Positions 27,600-36,700 are shown, counted from the first letter of the stretch. The stretch: 64,000 nt of DNA from Chitinophagaceae bacterium UBA4407 (GCA_002390845.1 DGQT01000043.1:1-64000), one strand, 5' to 3'. Program-made: numbers and translations. Notes: generated from the sequence alone by a model not told the origin.

Positions 27600-28040
27600 C
27601 TATGGCGTTTTTAAAATTTCTATAACCAGGTTATTGTCCTGAATTTTTGTAGTGTATTGTTCCAACCGTTTTTCTGCGGGGCCTTTGCGCACAATGCCGT
27701 TTACATCAAACTGGCTGCCATGCAGGCTACAGCTATAACCATTGTTTCCTGCCGGTATTAACTGGTTTTCCTGGTGTGTGCATTGCAATAAAAGTGCGGT
27801 ATAATTATTTTCATCTCTCTTTTGAACTGCTATATCATAATACCAGCCTTTAGGCCGGACAAACTGAATAGGAGATGTTGCAAACATGGCTAACGGTATC
27901 GTGATTTTTTTATCTACAATATCTGTCTTAAACACTGCATAAGTTGCAGGGCTGCATCCTTCAAGCTTTGGTAAAAAGTAACCTGCAGCCGCAAGCATAC
28001 AGATATTACAGGATGATTTTATAAAATTTCTTCGTTCCAT
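27600..28040 (-). CDS. Rieske [2Fe-2S] protein with Tat-like leader
   Basis: A 146-residue protein with the Rieske cluster ligands Cys87-His89 and Cys104-His107 (CTHQ, CSLHG). The N-terminus ERRNFIKSS resembles a twin-arginine signal, followed by a hydrophobic stretch and a Cys at 29, so it is probably exported already folded and held at the membrane. ATG at 28040 is chosen for this leader; a longer frame to 28103 starts in repeat P9. It likely carries electrons for the imelysin or di-heme protein of the same cluster; this is inference. Confidence 0.9.
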   Translation of the reverse strand: MERRNFIKSSCNICMLAAAGYFLPKLEGCSPATYAVFKTDIVDKKITIPLAMFATSPIQFVRPKGWYYDIAVQKRDENNYTALLLQCTHQENQLIPAGNNGYSCSLHGSQFDVNGIVRKGPAEKRLEQYTTKIQDNNLVIEILKTP

Positions 28041-28096
28041 AATTTTGAGGTTTCGGCTATCAGCAACTTTGTGTTTGTTGTTCAGTAATGTTACAC

Positions 28097-28150
28097 TGTA
28101 CAAGAGTGCGACGCAACCAAAGTTTCATAGTAATTCAATTGCCTGGTACA
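28097..28150. repeat. Paired-arm repeat P9, R arm (A core)
   Basis: R arm with core GTACAAGAGTGCGACGCAAC at 28098-28117 and a decayed outer end (GCCTGGTAC). It lies between the Rieske start and the porin stop. Confidence 0.8.
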
Positions 28151-28182
28151 TAATTGTCTTTTATATTACTTCCGGCTCAATA

Positions 28183-29412
28183 CTAAAATGAATACCCAAT
28201 ACCTATATTTAAAAACTGGTTGCTTTGCCGATAAGGCAGGGCATTGGGTGCAGGATTGATTACAAGATTGCTGTTTTGCGGGCCTGTATGTAACAAACGA
28301 ACATCAGCTTTAATAACAACATTTGGAATGGGTAAATAACTGAAGCCTGCAATGATATGCGTTTGCTTTTCGGTACCGTCGTAAATGGCTTTTGGCGGTG
28401 CCGGGATAGATGCATTGAGATCGAGTGCTTCGCACCGTGCAAATGTAATTAACTGAGCTGTTTTTTGTTTTTTATACAGCCAGTCGTACCCGATTTCTGC
28501 ATAAGCCCCATACATACCTTTTGCAAGATTTTTTGCATAAGCAGTATTAATTTTTACGGCATCGGGATAAGCGATATAAGATGCCAGCACTTTCACGGCA
28601 AATCCGTTTTTGGCATACTGAACATTGGCCTCGCCAAGATAAAGCGGCGTACCAAAACCGCCACTGTTCAACCCTAAACTGTCTGCACTTAATTTTGGCA
28701 GGCCAACAGTACCGCCCATATAGCCCGATACCTGGAACTTAAAATTCTGCCAGGCATATTGCAGCGACGCAGTAACTGCAAGGTTATTGGCTAAAGCATT
28801 GCGACCTTCGGCACGGCCATCACGTATGCCGGTTCCATGTTCAAAACCTGCACTGTTTAACCCGTTCATTAAAGCAACGCTGTAATTCAGTGGCAGTCGT
28901 TTGGCAGAACCATAAAAGGCAACACCCAGTTCGCGCCATGTGGCGGGTATCAAAAGTTGCTCTACAATGGGCCTTTCTACACCATTAAAATTTACAGGCA
29001 AATGATTTTCGTTAAGTAAACCAATACGCGGCACAAACAAACCGGCAATAATATACTGCCTTGGGTTAAGGTTGAATTTAAGGTATGCCTGTTCCATAGC
29101 AATTTCGCCACCCGGCTCACCCCCTTCAACTTTGGCGTTCTCTAATTCCATTTCAGTAAATACTGCGATTTTACTATTAAACTGGTGGCCGATGAATAAT
29201 ACTGCCCTTTCTAATGTTACCGTTGATTGTTTAATATTAAAATCACGCTGATACGCTGTACTTCCATAGCCGGAGATTACCGTTTTATTTTTTGCTACCC
29301 CTGTATTTAAAGAATCTTCGCTGGTAAGAACCAACTGCTGTGCCTGTGTACGATATTGTGCCTTTGCTGATAAAGAACTCACTAAAATCAATGCTGCTGC
29401 TAAATATTTCAT
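28183..29412 (-). CDS. Outer-membrane porin-like beta-barrel
   Basis: A 409-residue protein with a signal peptide (1-19, ending AKAQ) and alternating amphipathic strands ending in FLNIGIGYSF with a terminal Phe, the mark of an outer-membrane barrel. It resembles phosphate-selective/OprP-like porins in Bacteroidota. ATG at 29412 is chosen for the signal peptide. It stands upstream of the Rieske, imelysin and di-heme genes and may import or export their substrate. Confidence 0.82.
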   Translation of the reverse strand: MKYLAAALILVSSLSAKAQYRTQAQQLVLTSEDSLNTGVAKNKTVISGYGSTAYQRDFNIKQSTVTLERAVLFIGHQFNSKIAVFTEMELENAKVEGGEPGGEIAMEQAYLKFNLNPRQYIIAGLFVPRIGLLNENHLPVNFNGVERPIVEQLLIPATWRELGVAFYGSAKRLPLNYSVALMNGLNSAGFEHGTGIRDGRAEGRNALANNLAVTASLQYAWQNFKFQVSGYMGGTVGLPKLSADSLGLNSGGFGTPLYLGEANVQYAKNGFAVKVLASYIAYPDAVKINTAYAKNLAKGMYGAYAEIGYDWLYKKQKTAQLITFARCEALDLNASIPAPPKAIYDGTEKQTHIIAGFSYLPIPNVVIKADVRLLHTGPQNSNLVINPAPNALPYRQSNQFLNIGIGYSF

Positions 29413-29519
29413 ATAAAATCTGATTGCGGCAAATGTATTGGTAAGCACCGGGGCCGGGGTTACGCAATCAGGAAAGCGATTTATAGAATCGGGAAAAATT
29501 AAGATAAAGCAGCATTGTG

Positions 29520-29770
29520 TTTTAATACCGGCTAGTAGCCATAAATTGACCTTCGTTGCGTCGCAATCCGTTCATCTGCAGAATATGCATTGAGCTTTTT
29601 TGAAGTACAACCTGCAACATAATTTTTGTTCTGAATAAGATTTCAGACCAAAAAGCCCTGTTTGAGTTATTTGTAAAACATTGATTACACAGCCCGGTGT
29701 TGCCATGAAAACGGAACTGTGAAACGAGCGTGGCAACAAAAGCATCATAATTGTTCTGCTGCCCGGTACA
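29520..29770. repeat. Paired-arm repeat P10 (A/C)
   Basis: L arm with a shortened A core (GTTGCGTCGCAA, 29555-29566). The R arm carries the C core (TTGCCATGAAAACGG ... CGAGCGTGGCAAC, 29700-29736), the reverse complement of that in P7 and P14. It accounts for most of the gap between the porin start and the kinase stop. Confidence 0.8.
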
Positions 29771-29778
29771 AAAATGTA

Positions 29779-30846
29779 TTAGGCTTTTGTATTGACGAAA
29801 TCTGTAACGTGTTTGTTTAAGACTTCTTCCTTACGCGTAAGAATATTTAGCAGGGTAAGCTGATTGGTGGCGCGGTTAAGGTTGTGGAGTTCGTAACGGG
29901 CACCGTAATAAATATCGTTGTTAAGATAGTCGGTAATAAAACGGAGTGCCTGCATATAGATCATGAACTTGCCGGCATAAACAAAATATTTTTTTTCTTC
30001 TGCGGAAAGTTCATCCTTCATTTCGCTGAGATAGCCTTGAACAATGGCATTGAAATAATTTTCTCTTACATCGATCTTACTGTAATCTGTTTCTTCTTCA
30101 CCTGCGGGAGAAAGATAGGTACGCATCATATCGCCCACATCGCTGATGAAATAGCCGGGCATTACAGTGTCAAGATCAATAACACAGATACCTTTATTGT
30201 TTCCGTTGAAGAGCACATTGCTGATCTTTGTATCGTGATGGGTAACCCTTTTTTTGAATGACGGATTTTGCTGAATACTGTCGAAAATATCAACAATATA
30301 TTTGTAAGATTCCAAAGCAGTGATAATTTGCCCTGATTGTTTTACTCTATTGTTATTGCTATTTTTTGCAGCCTGTATAAACTGAAGATACCGCAGTTTA
30401 AGATCGTGAAACGAGGGTAGTGTAATTTTAAGTTCATTGATGTTGAAGCCCGAAAGCAGTTTGGTAAACCTGCCGAATTGCTTTGATGCTTCAAAGGCCA
30501 GTTCAGGGTTTTCAAGCACCGTATATGCCTTAGAGCCACTGATAAATTCGAACATTCTGAAATACCCCTTACCATTAAGCTGTATAAGGCTTTTATGGTC
30601 TTTTGAAAAAACCGGAGCCGTAAAAATATAATCCTGAAAATGTATTTTAAGAAAACCGGCGATTGCATTGATATTATCGTCTATTGCTGCCGGGTTTGTA
30701 AAAACCTGGTCGTTAATGCGCTGCAGGATATATTTTTTTTGCTTTGTTTCAACAAGCCATGTATGATTAATAAGCCCATTGCCAAAAGTACCGCATGCAG
30801 TAACCGCTGAGTCAAGCGTAAAATGGGCCAGTAAATCTGTTATCAT
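29779..30846 (-). CDS. Aminoglycoside-phosphotransferase-fold sugar kinase
   Basis: A 355-residue kinase of the APH fold. The catalytic loop is HHDTKISNVLF (Asp as base, Asn for metal) and the metal motif is IDLDTVMPG, both like N-acetylhexosamine 1-kinase (NahK) relatives. It likely phosphorylates a sugar, not an antibiotic. ATG at 30846 is preferred over an upstream Met because it starts the conserved core. The neighbouring LacI regulator, 95 bp upstream on the same strand, supports a carbohydrate role. Confidence 0.8.
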   Translation of the reverse strand: MITDLLAHFTLDSAVTACGTFGNGLINHTWLVETKQKKYILQRINDQVFTNPAAIDDNINAIAGFLKIHFQDYIFTAPVFSKDHKSLIQLNGKGYFRMFEFISGSKAYTVLENPELAFEASKQFGRFTKLLSGFNINELKITLPSFHDLKLRYLQFIQAAKNSNNNRVKQSGQIITALESYKYIVDIFDSIQQNPSFKKRVTHHDTKISNVLFNGNNKGICVIDLDTVMPGYFISDVGDMMRTYLSPAGEEETDYSKIDVRENYFNAIVQGYLSEMKDELSAEEKKYFVYAGKFMIYMQALRFITDYLNNDIYYGARYELHNLNRATNQLTLLNILTRKEEVLNKHVTDFVNTKA

Positions 30847-30940
30847 AGTTAAAAATATAAAGCTGCCAACAGATTGGTTACGGTTCAAACATAAGTCATT
30901 CAGGTAAGGCCGGTAAACACAAACGTTTGCACAAAAAATC

Positions 30941-31963
30941 TTAGATGTTGTAGACCATCAATTGTGAATCTACAATGATTTTATACGAACCGGGTGTTTC
31001 CTTTTCATCCTCTTTTTTACCAAGAAGTTCAACCAGCATTTCAGCTGCTTTCTGGCCCTGCAGGTAAGGGTGCTGTTCAACTGATGCCATCGGCGCATAT
31101 TTTAAATGTTGCGCCAGCGGCAGGTTTGCATAACTTACAAAGCAGAGGTCTTTGTTGAGATCAATATTCTGATCATGTGCATATTGCATGGCATCAAGTG
31201 CAACATAATCATTGAATGTAACTATGGCAGTAACTTTTCTTTTGTGCAACAACAATTGCCGTGTAGCCTCGCAATTGCTTTCTTTAGTAAGATCGCTGTT
31301 TACAATTAAAGATGGATCGTACTTAAGGCGGTGCTTGCTCATAGCAATCTGGTAGCCCTCTTTACGTTGCTTGCTGGCGTATAATTTTTCGGGGCCGTTG
31401 ATTAAGCCAATAACCCTGTGCCCGTTTTTAAGCAGAAAGCTGGTAGCCTGCACCGTACCCGAAACCATGTTGCATGCAACATAATGTATATCGGGCATGT
31501 TGGGTATGCAGTCGAAAAATACCAGCGGAATTCCCGATCGCTTAAGCATTTCAAAGTGCTCGTAAGATGTTGTGTGTTTCGATATAGAAATAAGCAAACC
31601 ATCAACCCTGTGTTTTTTCATGGTATCAATAATTTGCTTTTCCCTTTCAGCATCATCGCGGCTTTGGCCAAGCAATACCGTGTATTGGTTCTTGCCTGCA
31701 ACATCTTCTATGCCACTGATGGCTGCAGAAAAAAAAGCCTCTGATAAAAAAGGAAGAATTACACCAATGGTAAAAGTCTTACGCTGCTGAAAAAATATAG
31801 CAGCCTGGTTGGGCTCATACATAAGTTCACTGGCAAGTTCTTTCACCCGTGTTTTTGTTCGCAAACCAATACTGGGATGATCGTGCAAAGCCCTCGATAC
31901 TGTTGATATAGAAATATTCAACCGTTTGGCAATCTCTTTTATGGTAGGTTGTTTGGCAGACAT
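30941..31963 (-). CDS. LacI-family transcriptional regulator
   Basis: A 340-residue regulator with an N-terminal LacI helix-turn-helix (IKEIAKRLNISISTVSRA, residues 8-25), hinge helix, and a periplasmic-binding-protein-like sugar domain (60-335). It binds DNA as a dimer and releases or binds on sensing a sugar. The likely target is its own region or the kinase gene downstream; no operator was identified. Confidence 0.93.
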   Translation of the reverse strand: MSAKQPTIKEIAKRLNISISTVSRALHDHPSIGLRTKTRVKELASELMYEPNQAAIFFQQRKTFTIGVILPFLSEAFFSAAISGIEDVAGKNQYTVLLGQSRDDAEREKQIIDTMKKHRVDGLLISISKHTTSYEHFEMLKRSGIPLVFFDCIPNMPDIHYVACNMVSGTVQATSFLLKNGHRVIGLINGPEKLYASKQRKEGYQIAMSKHRLKYDPSLIVNSDLTKESNCEATRQLLLHKRKVTAIVTFNDYVALDAMQYAHDQNIDLNKDLCFVSYANLPLAQHLKYAPMASVEQHPYLQGQKAAEMLVELLGKKEDEKETPGSYKIIVDSQLMVYNI

Positions 31964-32004
31964 ACAGCGGTAAAAGTATTATTTCAAATACAATTATAAT
32001 ACAT

Positions 32005-32062
32005 GTTTTTTGGGCCAGGCGTTTGTACTGCCATGAAGCTTTTGTTGCGTCGCACACTTGAA
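32005..32062. repeat. Paired-arm repeat P11, L arm (A core)
   Basis: L arm starting TTTTTTGGGCCAGGC with ATGAAGCTTTT and A core at 32044-32060. R partner at 32411, about 350 bp away, with a micro-ORF and a terminator between them. Confidence 0.88.
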
Positions 32063-32234
32063 CTGCTGAAAGTATTTGCGCTTCAAATGCAAAAAACGCA
32101 CGTAGAAACGAAAAAATAATGTTGCAACAAAATCAGGTATGTTCAATTTTTTACAATTCCCCCAAATATAACGGGGCAGATTTTTATAAATATTTACCGT
32201 ACATTTATCATTCACCAAAGAAAAGGAGGTATTC

Positions 32235-32282
32235 ATGCAATCTACAGATCAATCATGGAAACCTTCGGTTAATATCGCTTAA
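32235..32282 (+). CDS. Possible 15-codon micro-ORF with strong Shine-Dalgarno
   Basis: A reading frame of 15 codons (MQSTDQSWKPSVNIA) with AAAGGAGG at 32222-32229, five bases before the ATG. Such a strong Shine-Dalgarno is rare in Bacteroidota. An intrinsic terminator follows 44 nt later. It could be a leader peptide, the remains of a gene, or a chance match. No homologue is recognised. Confidence 0.35.
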   Translation: MQSTDQSWKPSVNIA

Positions 32283-32325
32283 CCGGGTTACTCCATAAAA
32301 ATAATCTGCTCACAAAAAATGTGGG

Positions 32326-32357
32326 GGCCACTAAGAAACCTTAGTGGTCTTTTATTT
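32326..32357 (+). terminator. Intrinsic terminator after micro-ORF
   Basis: A perfect 8-bp stem (CCACTAAG / CTTAGTGG) with loop AAAC, extended by weaker pairs, then TCTTTTATTT. It points to a short transcript from about 32200 within repeat P11. Confidence 0.7.
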
Positions 32358-32410
32358 AAGGGATGGGTGTATTTAAAATTTTCGCTTAGGCTATGTTTAA
32401 TATCAGTAAG

Positions 32411-32472
32411 GAAGATGAACGTAATGCGACGCAACGATGATGCTATGAAAAACCAATGCTGGTATCAAAAAG
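32411..32472. repeat. Paired-arm repeat P11, R arm (A core, diverged)
   Basis: R arm of a diverged subtype: AATGCGACGCAACGATG, then GCTATGAAA and CCAATGCTGGTATCAAAAA. The R arm of P15 (42600-42660) is of the same subtype. Confidence 0.75.
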
Positions 32473-32621
32473 AACCTATTTTTATACAGCTTCTAAGATA
32501 CACTTGCACCAGTGCTGCAGGTACATCCAGTGCAGCACTCACCATTTTTACTTAAACTGTCACCATAGTTTAGTGTTTGTATTACAGCAACTTTGCGCAA
32601 TCATTTTAAACAACAGAAAAT

Positions 32622-33386
32622 ATGTCAGTACAAACAAAGATCGCATTGGTTACGGGCGGCAGCCGCGGACTTGGAAAAGATATGGCCATCAGTATTGCAC
32701 GCAAAGGAATTAATGTGATACTTACCTACCGCACAAAAGAAGAAGAAGCAAATGCAGTGGTACAGCAGATCGAATCGTTGGGACAAAAAGCTGTGGCGCT
32801 GCAACTCGATATGGCCGATTTCAATTCCATCGGCAGCTTTATGCAACAGGTTATTAAAATATTGCAATCGAAATTCAGCACAACCACTTTTGATTTTCTT
32901 ATCAACAACGCCGGCATGGGCGCAACTGTTCCCTTTTTACAGGTAACAGAAGAAATTTTCAATAACTTTTTGAATGTGCATTTCAAGAGCATTTATTTTC
33001 TTACGCAGCAATCTGTTCCATTAATGAATGCAGGTGGGCGCATCATTAATATTTCCACAGGCACTACACGTTTCAGCAATCCGGGTTATTCGGTATATGC
33101 TTCTATGAAAGGTGCCATCGAAGTATTTACAAAATATCTTGCAAAAGAACTTGGCTCAAAAGGCATCGGTGCAAACGTTGTGGCTCCCGGGCCGGTAGAA
33201 ACCGATTTCAACAATGCGGCAATCCGCAGCAATCCGCAAATGAAAAATATTCTGGGCTCGCTTTCGCCATTGGGCCGCGTGGGTAATGCAGATGATATTG
33301 GCAGCGTGGTTGCTTTTCTTTGTACCGATGAAGCAAGGTGGATCAACGGCCAGCGTATAGAAGTAAGTGGCGGCATTAATGTGTAA
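32622..33386 (+). CDS. SDR-family oxidoreductase
   Basis: A 254-residue short-chain dehydrogenase. Seen: TGGSRGLG (11-18) for NAD(P), NNAG (95-98), catalytic Ser145 and Y159-x3-K163, and the C-terminal GGINV. It resembles FabG-like 3-ketoacyl reductases, but the substrate cannot be told. Single gene, with a bidirectional terminator downstream. Confidence 0.92.
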   Translation: MSVQTKIALVTGGSRGLGKDMAISIARKGINVILTYRTKEEEANAVVQQIESLGQKAVALQLDMADFNSIGSFMQQVIKILQSKFSTTTFDFLINNAGMGATVPFLQVTEEIFNNFLNVHFKSIYFLTQQSVPLMNAGGRIINISTGTTRFSNPGYSVYASMKGAIEVFTKYLAKELGSKGIGANVVAPGPVETDFNNAAIRSNPQMKNILGSLSPLGRVGNADDIGSVVAFLCTDEARWINGQRIEVSGGINV

Positions 33387-33412
33387 CGTGTAAATTGTAT
33401 AAGTGCTAATAC

Positions 33413-33560
33413 ATTTTATGAGCCAGGCTGTACAGCTTTGATAAAGCTTCCGTTGCGTCGCACTCTTGTGCTATAGAATCTTCGGTTGACCGTTGACCGT
33501 CGACTGTCGACCAATGTTCAGAACGTACAAGTGAGTGACACAACCGGCGATGATATTAGC
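33413..33560. repeat. Paired-arm repeat P12 (A/B), loop shared with P21
   Basis: L arm 33413-33470 (A core 33452-33469), R arm 33519-33560 (B core 33525-33545). The loop (AGAATCTTCGGTTGACCGTT..., nested palindrome 33484-33512) matches the reverse complement of the P21 loop at 60640-60690, so these are two copies of one longer element in opposite orientation. Confidence 0.88.
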
Positions 33561-33630
33561 AATACAGTTAAGGCTAAAATAAAAATTCCAGTTGGTAGTT
33601 ATAAGTATTTTTAGCAGAAAACTAATTAAC

Positions 33631-33668
33631 TAAAAAGCATACGGGCTGCCGTATGCTTTTTAGTTTTA
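33631..33668. terminator. Bidirectional terminator between SDR and lipocalin-like genes
   Basis: A perfect 14-bp stem (TAAAAAGCATACGG / CCGTATGCTTTTTA) with a 4-nt loop, with A-run and T-run in the right order on both strands. It serves two convergent genes. Confidence 0.9.
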
Positions 33669-33708
33669 ATCACATGCATTCATATAGAATTATCCAAGTT
33701 ATATTAAA

Positions 33709-34122
33709 TTACTGTTTTGTAAAAATTACATCAACCGTAACGGTGTAGCCGCTTTGTGTTACAGAAGTAGTGGCTTCTATTTTGGCCCCGTCAAATTTAA
33801 CCAGTGTAAATACCTGCCCGTCTATGGTAATCTGATTACCACTTAACGTCCATGTGCTTGATGTTGCCGAAGTAGGCGAACACACTGTACCGGCATCGGC
33901 TATAACATAAGTGCCGTCTGCATTTAAAGTATAAATGTCATCCTGCTGGCAGGGGGTGAGATAGCTGCTTAAAATATCCGCACCGGCTACCGTTGCAGCG
34001 GTAATTTTATAATTGCCTGCAAGGCTTTGCATGGTAACCGGCGTATTGGTAGTGCTGCTGTTACTTTTACTACATCCGAAAACGATGACTGTTGCAAATA
34101 AAAAAAGGATTGTGTTTTTCAT
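33709..34122 (-). CDS. Lipocalin-like lipoprotein
   Basis: A 137-residue lipoprotein (lipobox IVFGC, Cys17) followed by a Ser/Thr-rich linker and a beta-strand domain starting SLAGNYKITAATV, like the lipocalin-like domains common in Bacteroidota. Two internal Cys (CQQDD, VCSP) could form a disulfide. Function unknown. Confidence 0.72.
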   Translation of the reverse strand: MKNTILFLFATVIVFGCSKSNSSTTNTPVTMQSLAGNYKITAATVAGADILSSYLTPCQQDDIYTLNADGTYVIADAGTVCSPTSATSSTWTLSGNQITIDGQVFTLVKFDGAKIEATTSVTQSGYTVTVDVIFTKQ

Positions 34123-34330
34123 AAAGATTATAATTTAAAATTCAGGTCTTATTGGTTTACAAACGCCTTGATAATACATTTATTTTAAAAAGCAAATATA
34201 AAGCTACACAGAATAAAAGCGGCAACCAGAATATGATCTCATACAAGTTTTGTATTTTCATTGCATCAATTCAGCATCATTAGAAAAACAACCAGTTTAT
34301 AGACAAACAACGAATACTTAAAAATATTTT

Positions 34331-35086
34331 ATGGACAATATAACGGCGCTTGCCAAAATGATCGATCATTCTTTGCTGCACCCTACCATGACTGACGAAG
34401 ATTTGCGCACGGGATGTGCATTGGCAAAAGCTTATGATGTAGCAACTGTTTGCGTTAAACCTTATGCAGTTAAAGAAGCGGTTGAATTGCTTAAGGGGTC
34501 CGGTGTTTTGGTTTGCTCAGTAATTGGTTTTCCGCATGGCAACAGCACCATAGCTGTAAAGGTATTTGAAACCGAAACTGCCTGTAATGATGGGGCGATG
34601 GAAATAGACATGGTTGTAAACATTGGTAAGGTTTTAGGCAACGATTGGGATTATATAAAAGATGAAATAGCATCTATTGTAGCCGTTACCAAAAAACACA
34701 ACGCCGCGTTGAAAGTTATTTTTGAGAATGATTTTCTTACTGAAGACATACACAAGATCAAGCTTTGTGAAATATGCAGCAGCCTTGATGTTGAGTTTAT
34801 AAAAACATCTACAGGCTACGGTTTTGTAAAAGGTAACGATGGAAAATATTCATATCAAGGCGCCACAGAACATGATCTTTTACTCATGCGCAAACATGCA
34901 GCTCCACAAGTGCAGATAAAAGCAGCGGGTGGTGTTCGCAGCCTTGATGATCTTTTAAAAGTAAAAGCGCTGGGCGTTACACGGGTTGGGGCCACTGCAA
35001 CTGTTGCAATACTTGAAGAAGCAAAGAAGCGTTTTGGAATTGTTTCTGATAAGGAGTTTGCAAACGAAACAAAAGATGGTTATTGA
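34331..35086 (+). CDS. deoC: Deoxyribose-phosphate aldolase
   Basis: A 251-residue class I aldolase that splits 2-deoxyribose 5-phosphate into glyceraldehyde 3-phosphate and acetaldehyde. The Schiff-base Lys158 lies in FIKTSTGYG; Asp93 (EIDMV) and Lys197 (QIKAAGGVRS) complete the active site. Length is normal. Single gene, without other nucleoside catabolism genes nearby. Confidence 0.96.
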   Translation: MDNITALAKMIDHSLLHPTMTDEDLRTGCALAKAYDVATVCVKPYAVKEAVELLKGSGVLVCSVIGFPHGNSTIAVKVFETETACNDGAMEIDMVVNIGKVLGNDWDYIKDEIASIVAVTKKHNAALKVIFENDFLTEDIHKIKLCEICSSLDVEFIKTSTGYGFVKGNDGKYSYQGATEHDLLLMRKHAAPQVQIKAAGGVRSLDDLLKVKALGVTRVGATATVAILEEAKKRFGIVSDKEFANETKDGY

Positions 35087-35139
35087 TTTTGCTTTGGACC
35101 ATTTACCTACGCCCTGCTAAAACAGCAGCGGGACTGCAT

Positions 35140-35222
35140 TTGATTGCTGAATAGAATTGTTGAAGATGCAGTGTGCGACGCAACTAAACCCTCAAAGTAT
35201 TACTATAGCCCGGCTACAAAAA
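35140..35222. repeat. Paired-arm repeat P13, unpaired R arm (A core)
   Basis: R arm with core CAGTGTGCGACGCAAC (35169-35184) and outer end AGCCCGGCTACAAAAAT. No L arm is found between it and P12, so this is the single break in the alternation. Its inner flank GATTGCTGAATAGAATTG is the reverse complement of the inner flank of P15 L and resembles that of P22 L. Confidence 0.85.
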
Positions 35223-35251
35223 TGTATTTGTAAATAAACCCAGGAAAAAAA

Positions 35252-36700
35252 TTATTCCTTATAAACAATATCAATAGCACTGCTTACCGTGTAATCAGAA
35301 GAAATGGTAAGGCTCTCTTTTTTATTGCCGTAAACAATATCAAGCTGGGCAGTATTGGGCGGAAATTCGCCAAGGTTGTGCGCATAAAAAACAAGTTTAT
35401 TGGAACCTGTTTTGTTCACAAATAATTTCACCATCAAAGCTTTCGACTTCAGCGAAAGTTTATCTACAACCACCTTATCGTTGTAAACAACAGAAACAAT
35501 ATCTCCGTCAACAACGCCATTATCGTACACGCTCAGCACAATTGAATCGGTGTTAACAATTAACGTGCGCACTACATTTATTTTTCTGTCACCATAATCT
35601 GTAGGCAATAAAGAAACCGGTCCGCGGTTAATTACAGGTGGTGGCTTTTGTATAACCGGTGCGGTGTTTACAACTGCCGATGTAGCAATGGTATCAATGG
35701 TGACAATTTTTTTCTGTGTTACCTGCGGCTCATTTTCGCGAACGATCATTGAAAGTTTTCTAGCAAGTATGCCCGGCGGTTTCGTTGATTCATTTAAAGT
35801 ATTTTTATTTTTTAGTGCAATGATTTCTCCGGCCGGCAACACAGCAATCCTATCATTTTTTGGTGCACTTTGCTGCACGGCCATCGTAATATTTTTATTC
35901 AATAAAGCAGGTGGCTTTTGAATCAGCGAAGGCAAAGGTTTTGCCAGTTTAATAATTTCACCGGCAGGCAACACCGCAATACGTTCCGGTGCTTTTGGTG
36001 CATTTTCGGCGACTTTTAAAGAAGGCTTTCTTTTTACAATACCGCCGGGTTTATTTAATACAATTGCCTGAGTTTTTCCTTTTGTTGCAACAATATTCCC
36101 GGCATTTAAAACCGGGATGCGCGGCGTAACCACAACCTTTTCTACCGGTGGCGCAGCAACAGTATCTGGTGGCGGATTGTTTTGCGCAACAGGTTCCGGC
36201 TCAACATCCGGCGCTTTAATTTCTTCTACTATTGCAAATAAGGTTTCTGTTTCTGCCACATTAAACTCGATCAGTGGCTTCGAAAATTCTGTTATCCAGG
36301 TACATTCTTCGGAGCAGCCCTTTGCTTCGCCTTTTATATAAAAATTTCCGCTCTCAATAGAGAAGGCCATGTTCTGTGGCTTACAGGTGCCGCAGCTAAC
36401 TTTCCAAGGGCCAATGGTAATGAGCAGGAATTTATCTGCAATACTGCCCGAAACTTTTGTATCGAAATGCACCGATGTATCGGCGGGTTTAATGGTACGC
36501 ATTACCCCTTCAAAATTTTTACCCTTAATGCTCGAAATGGTTAGCACCAGGTCGTAATTCTGCGGGTTGCTGCCCAGCAGGTAGGCCCTGCCCTGCCAGC
36601 TTCTTTTTAACCATGAAGTATTCTGGGCACAGCATGTAACAGCGCCTGCAAGGCTGATGAAAATTATTAAAGAAAAAAGTTTTATCCGTTGCACAAACAT
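35252..36700 (-). CDS. Secreted protein with three internal tandem repeats
   Basis: A 482-residue protein with a signal peptide (1-25). The N-terminal domain (30-145) is rich in beta strands and Cys (SCGTCKPQN, KGCSEECTW). A Pro-rich linker leads to three imperfect repeats of about 44-46 residues, each starting RI(A/P)VL(P/N)AG(E/N)I(I/V) (between about 194 and 330). The C-terminal about 100 residues (NVVRTLIVNTDSIVLSVYDN, YAHNLGEFPPNTA) are a beta domain seen in other Bacteroidota secreted proteins. Function unknown. Confidence 0.75.
   Translation of the reverse strand: MFVQRIKLFSLIIFISLAGAVTCCAQNTSWLKRSWQGRAYLLGSNPQNYDLVLTISSIKGKNFEGVMRTIKPADTSVHFDTKVSGSIADKFLLITIGPWKVSCGTCKPQNMAFSIESGNFYIKGEAKGCSEECTWITEFSKPLIEFNVAETETLFAIVEEIKAPDVEPEPVAQNNPPPDTVAAPPVEKVVVTPRIPVLNAGNIVATKGKTQAIVLNKPGGIVKRKPSLKVAENAPKAPERIAVLPAGEIIKLAKPLPSLIQKPPALLNKNITMAVQQSAPKNDRIAVLPAGEIIALKNKNTLNESTKPPGILARKLSMIVRENEPQVTQKKIVTIDTIATSAVVNTAPVIQKPPPVINRGPVSLLPTDYGDRKINVVRTLIVNTDSIVLSVYDNGVVDGDIVSVVYNDKVVVDKLSLKSKALMVKLFVNKTGSNKLVFYAHNLGEFPPNTAQLDIVYGNKKESLTISSDYTVSSAIDIVYKE

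Noticed and set aside
31994..32236. An 80-codon minus-strand frame upstream of the LacI gene.
   Set aside because: Nearly half of it is the P11 repeat arm and the rest shows no protein-like pattern.
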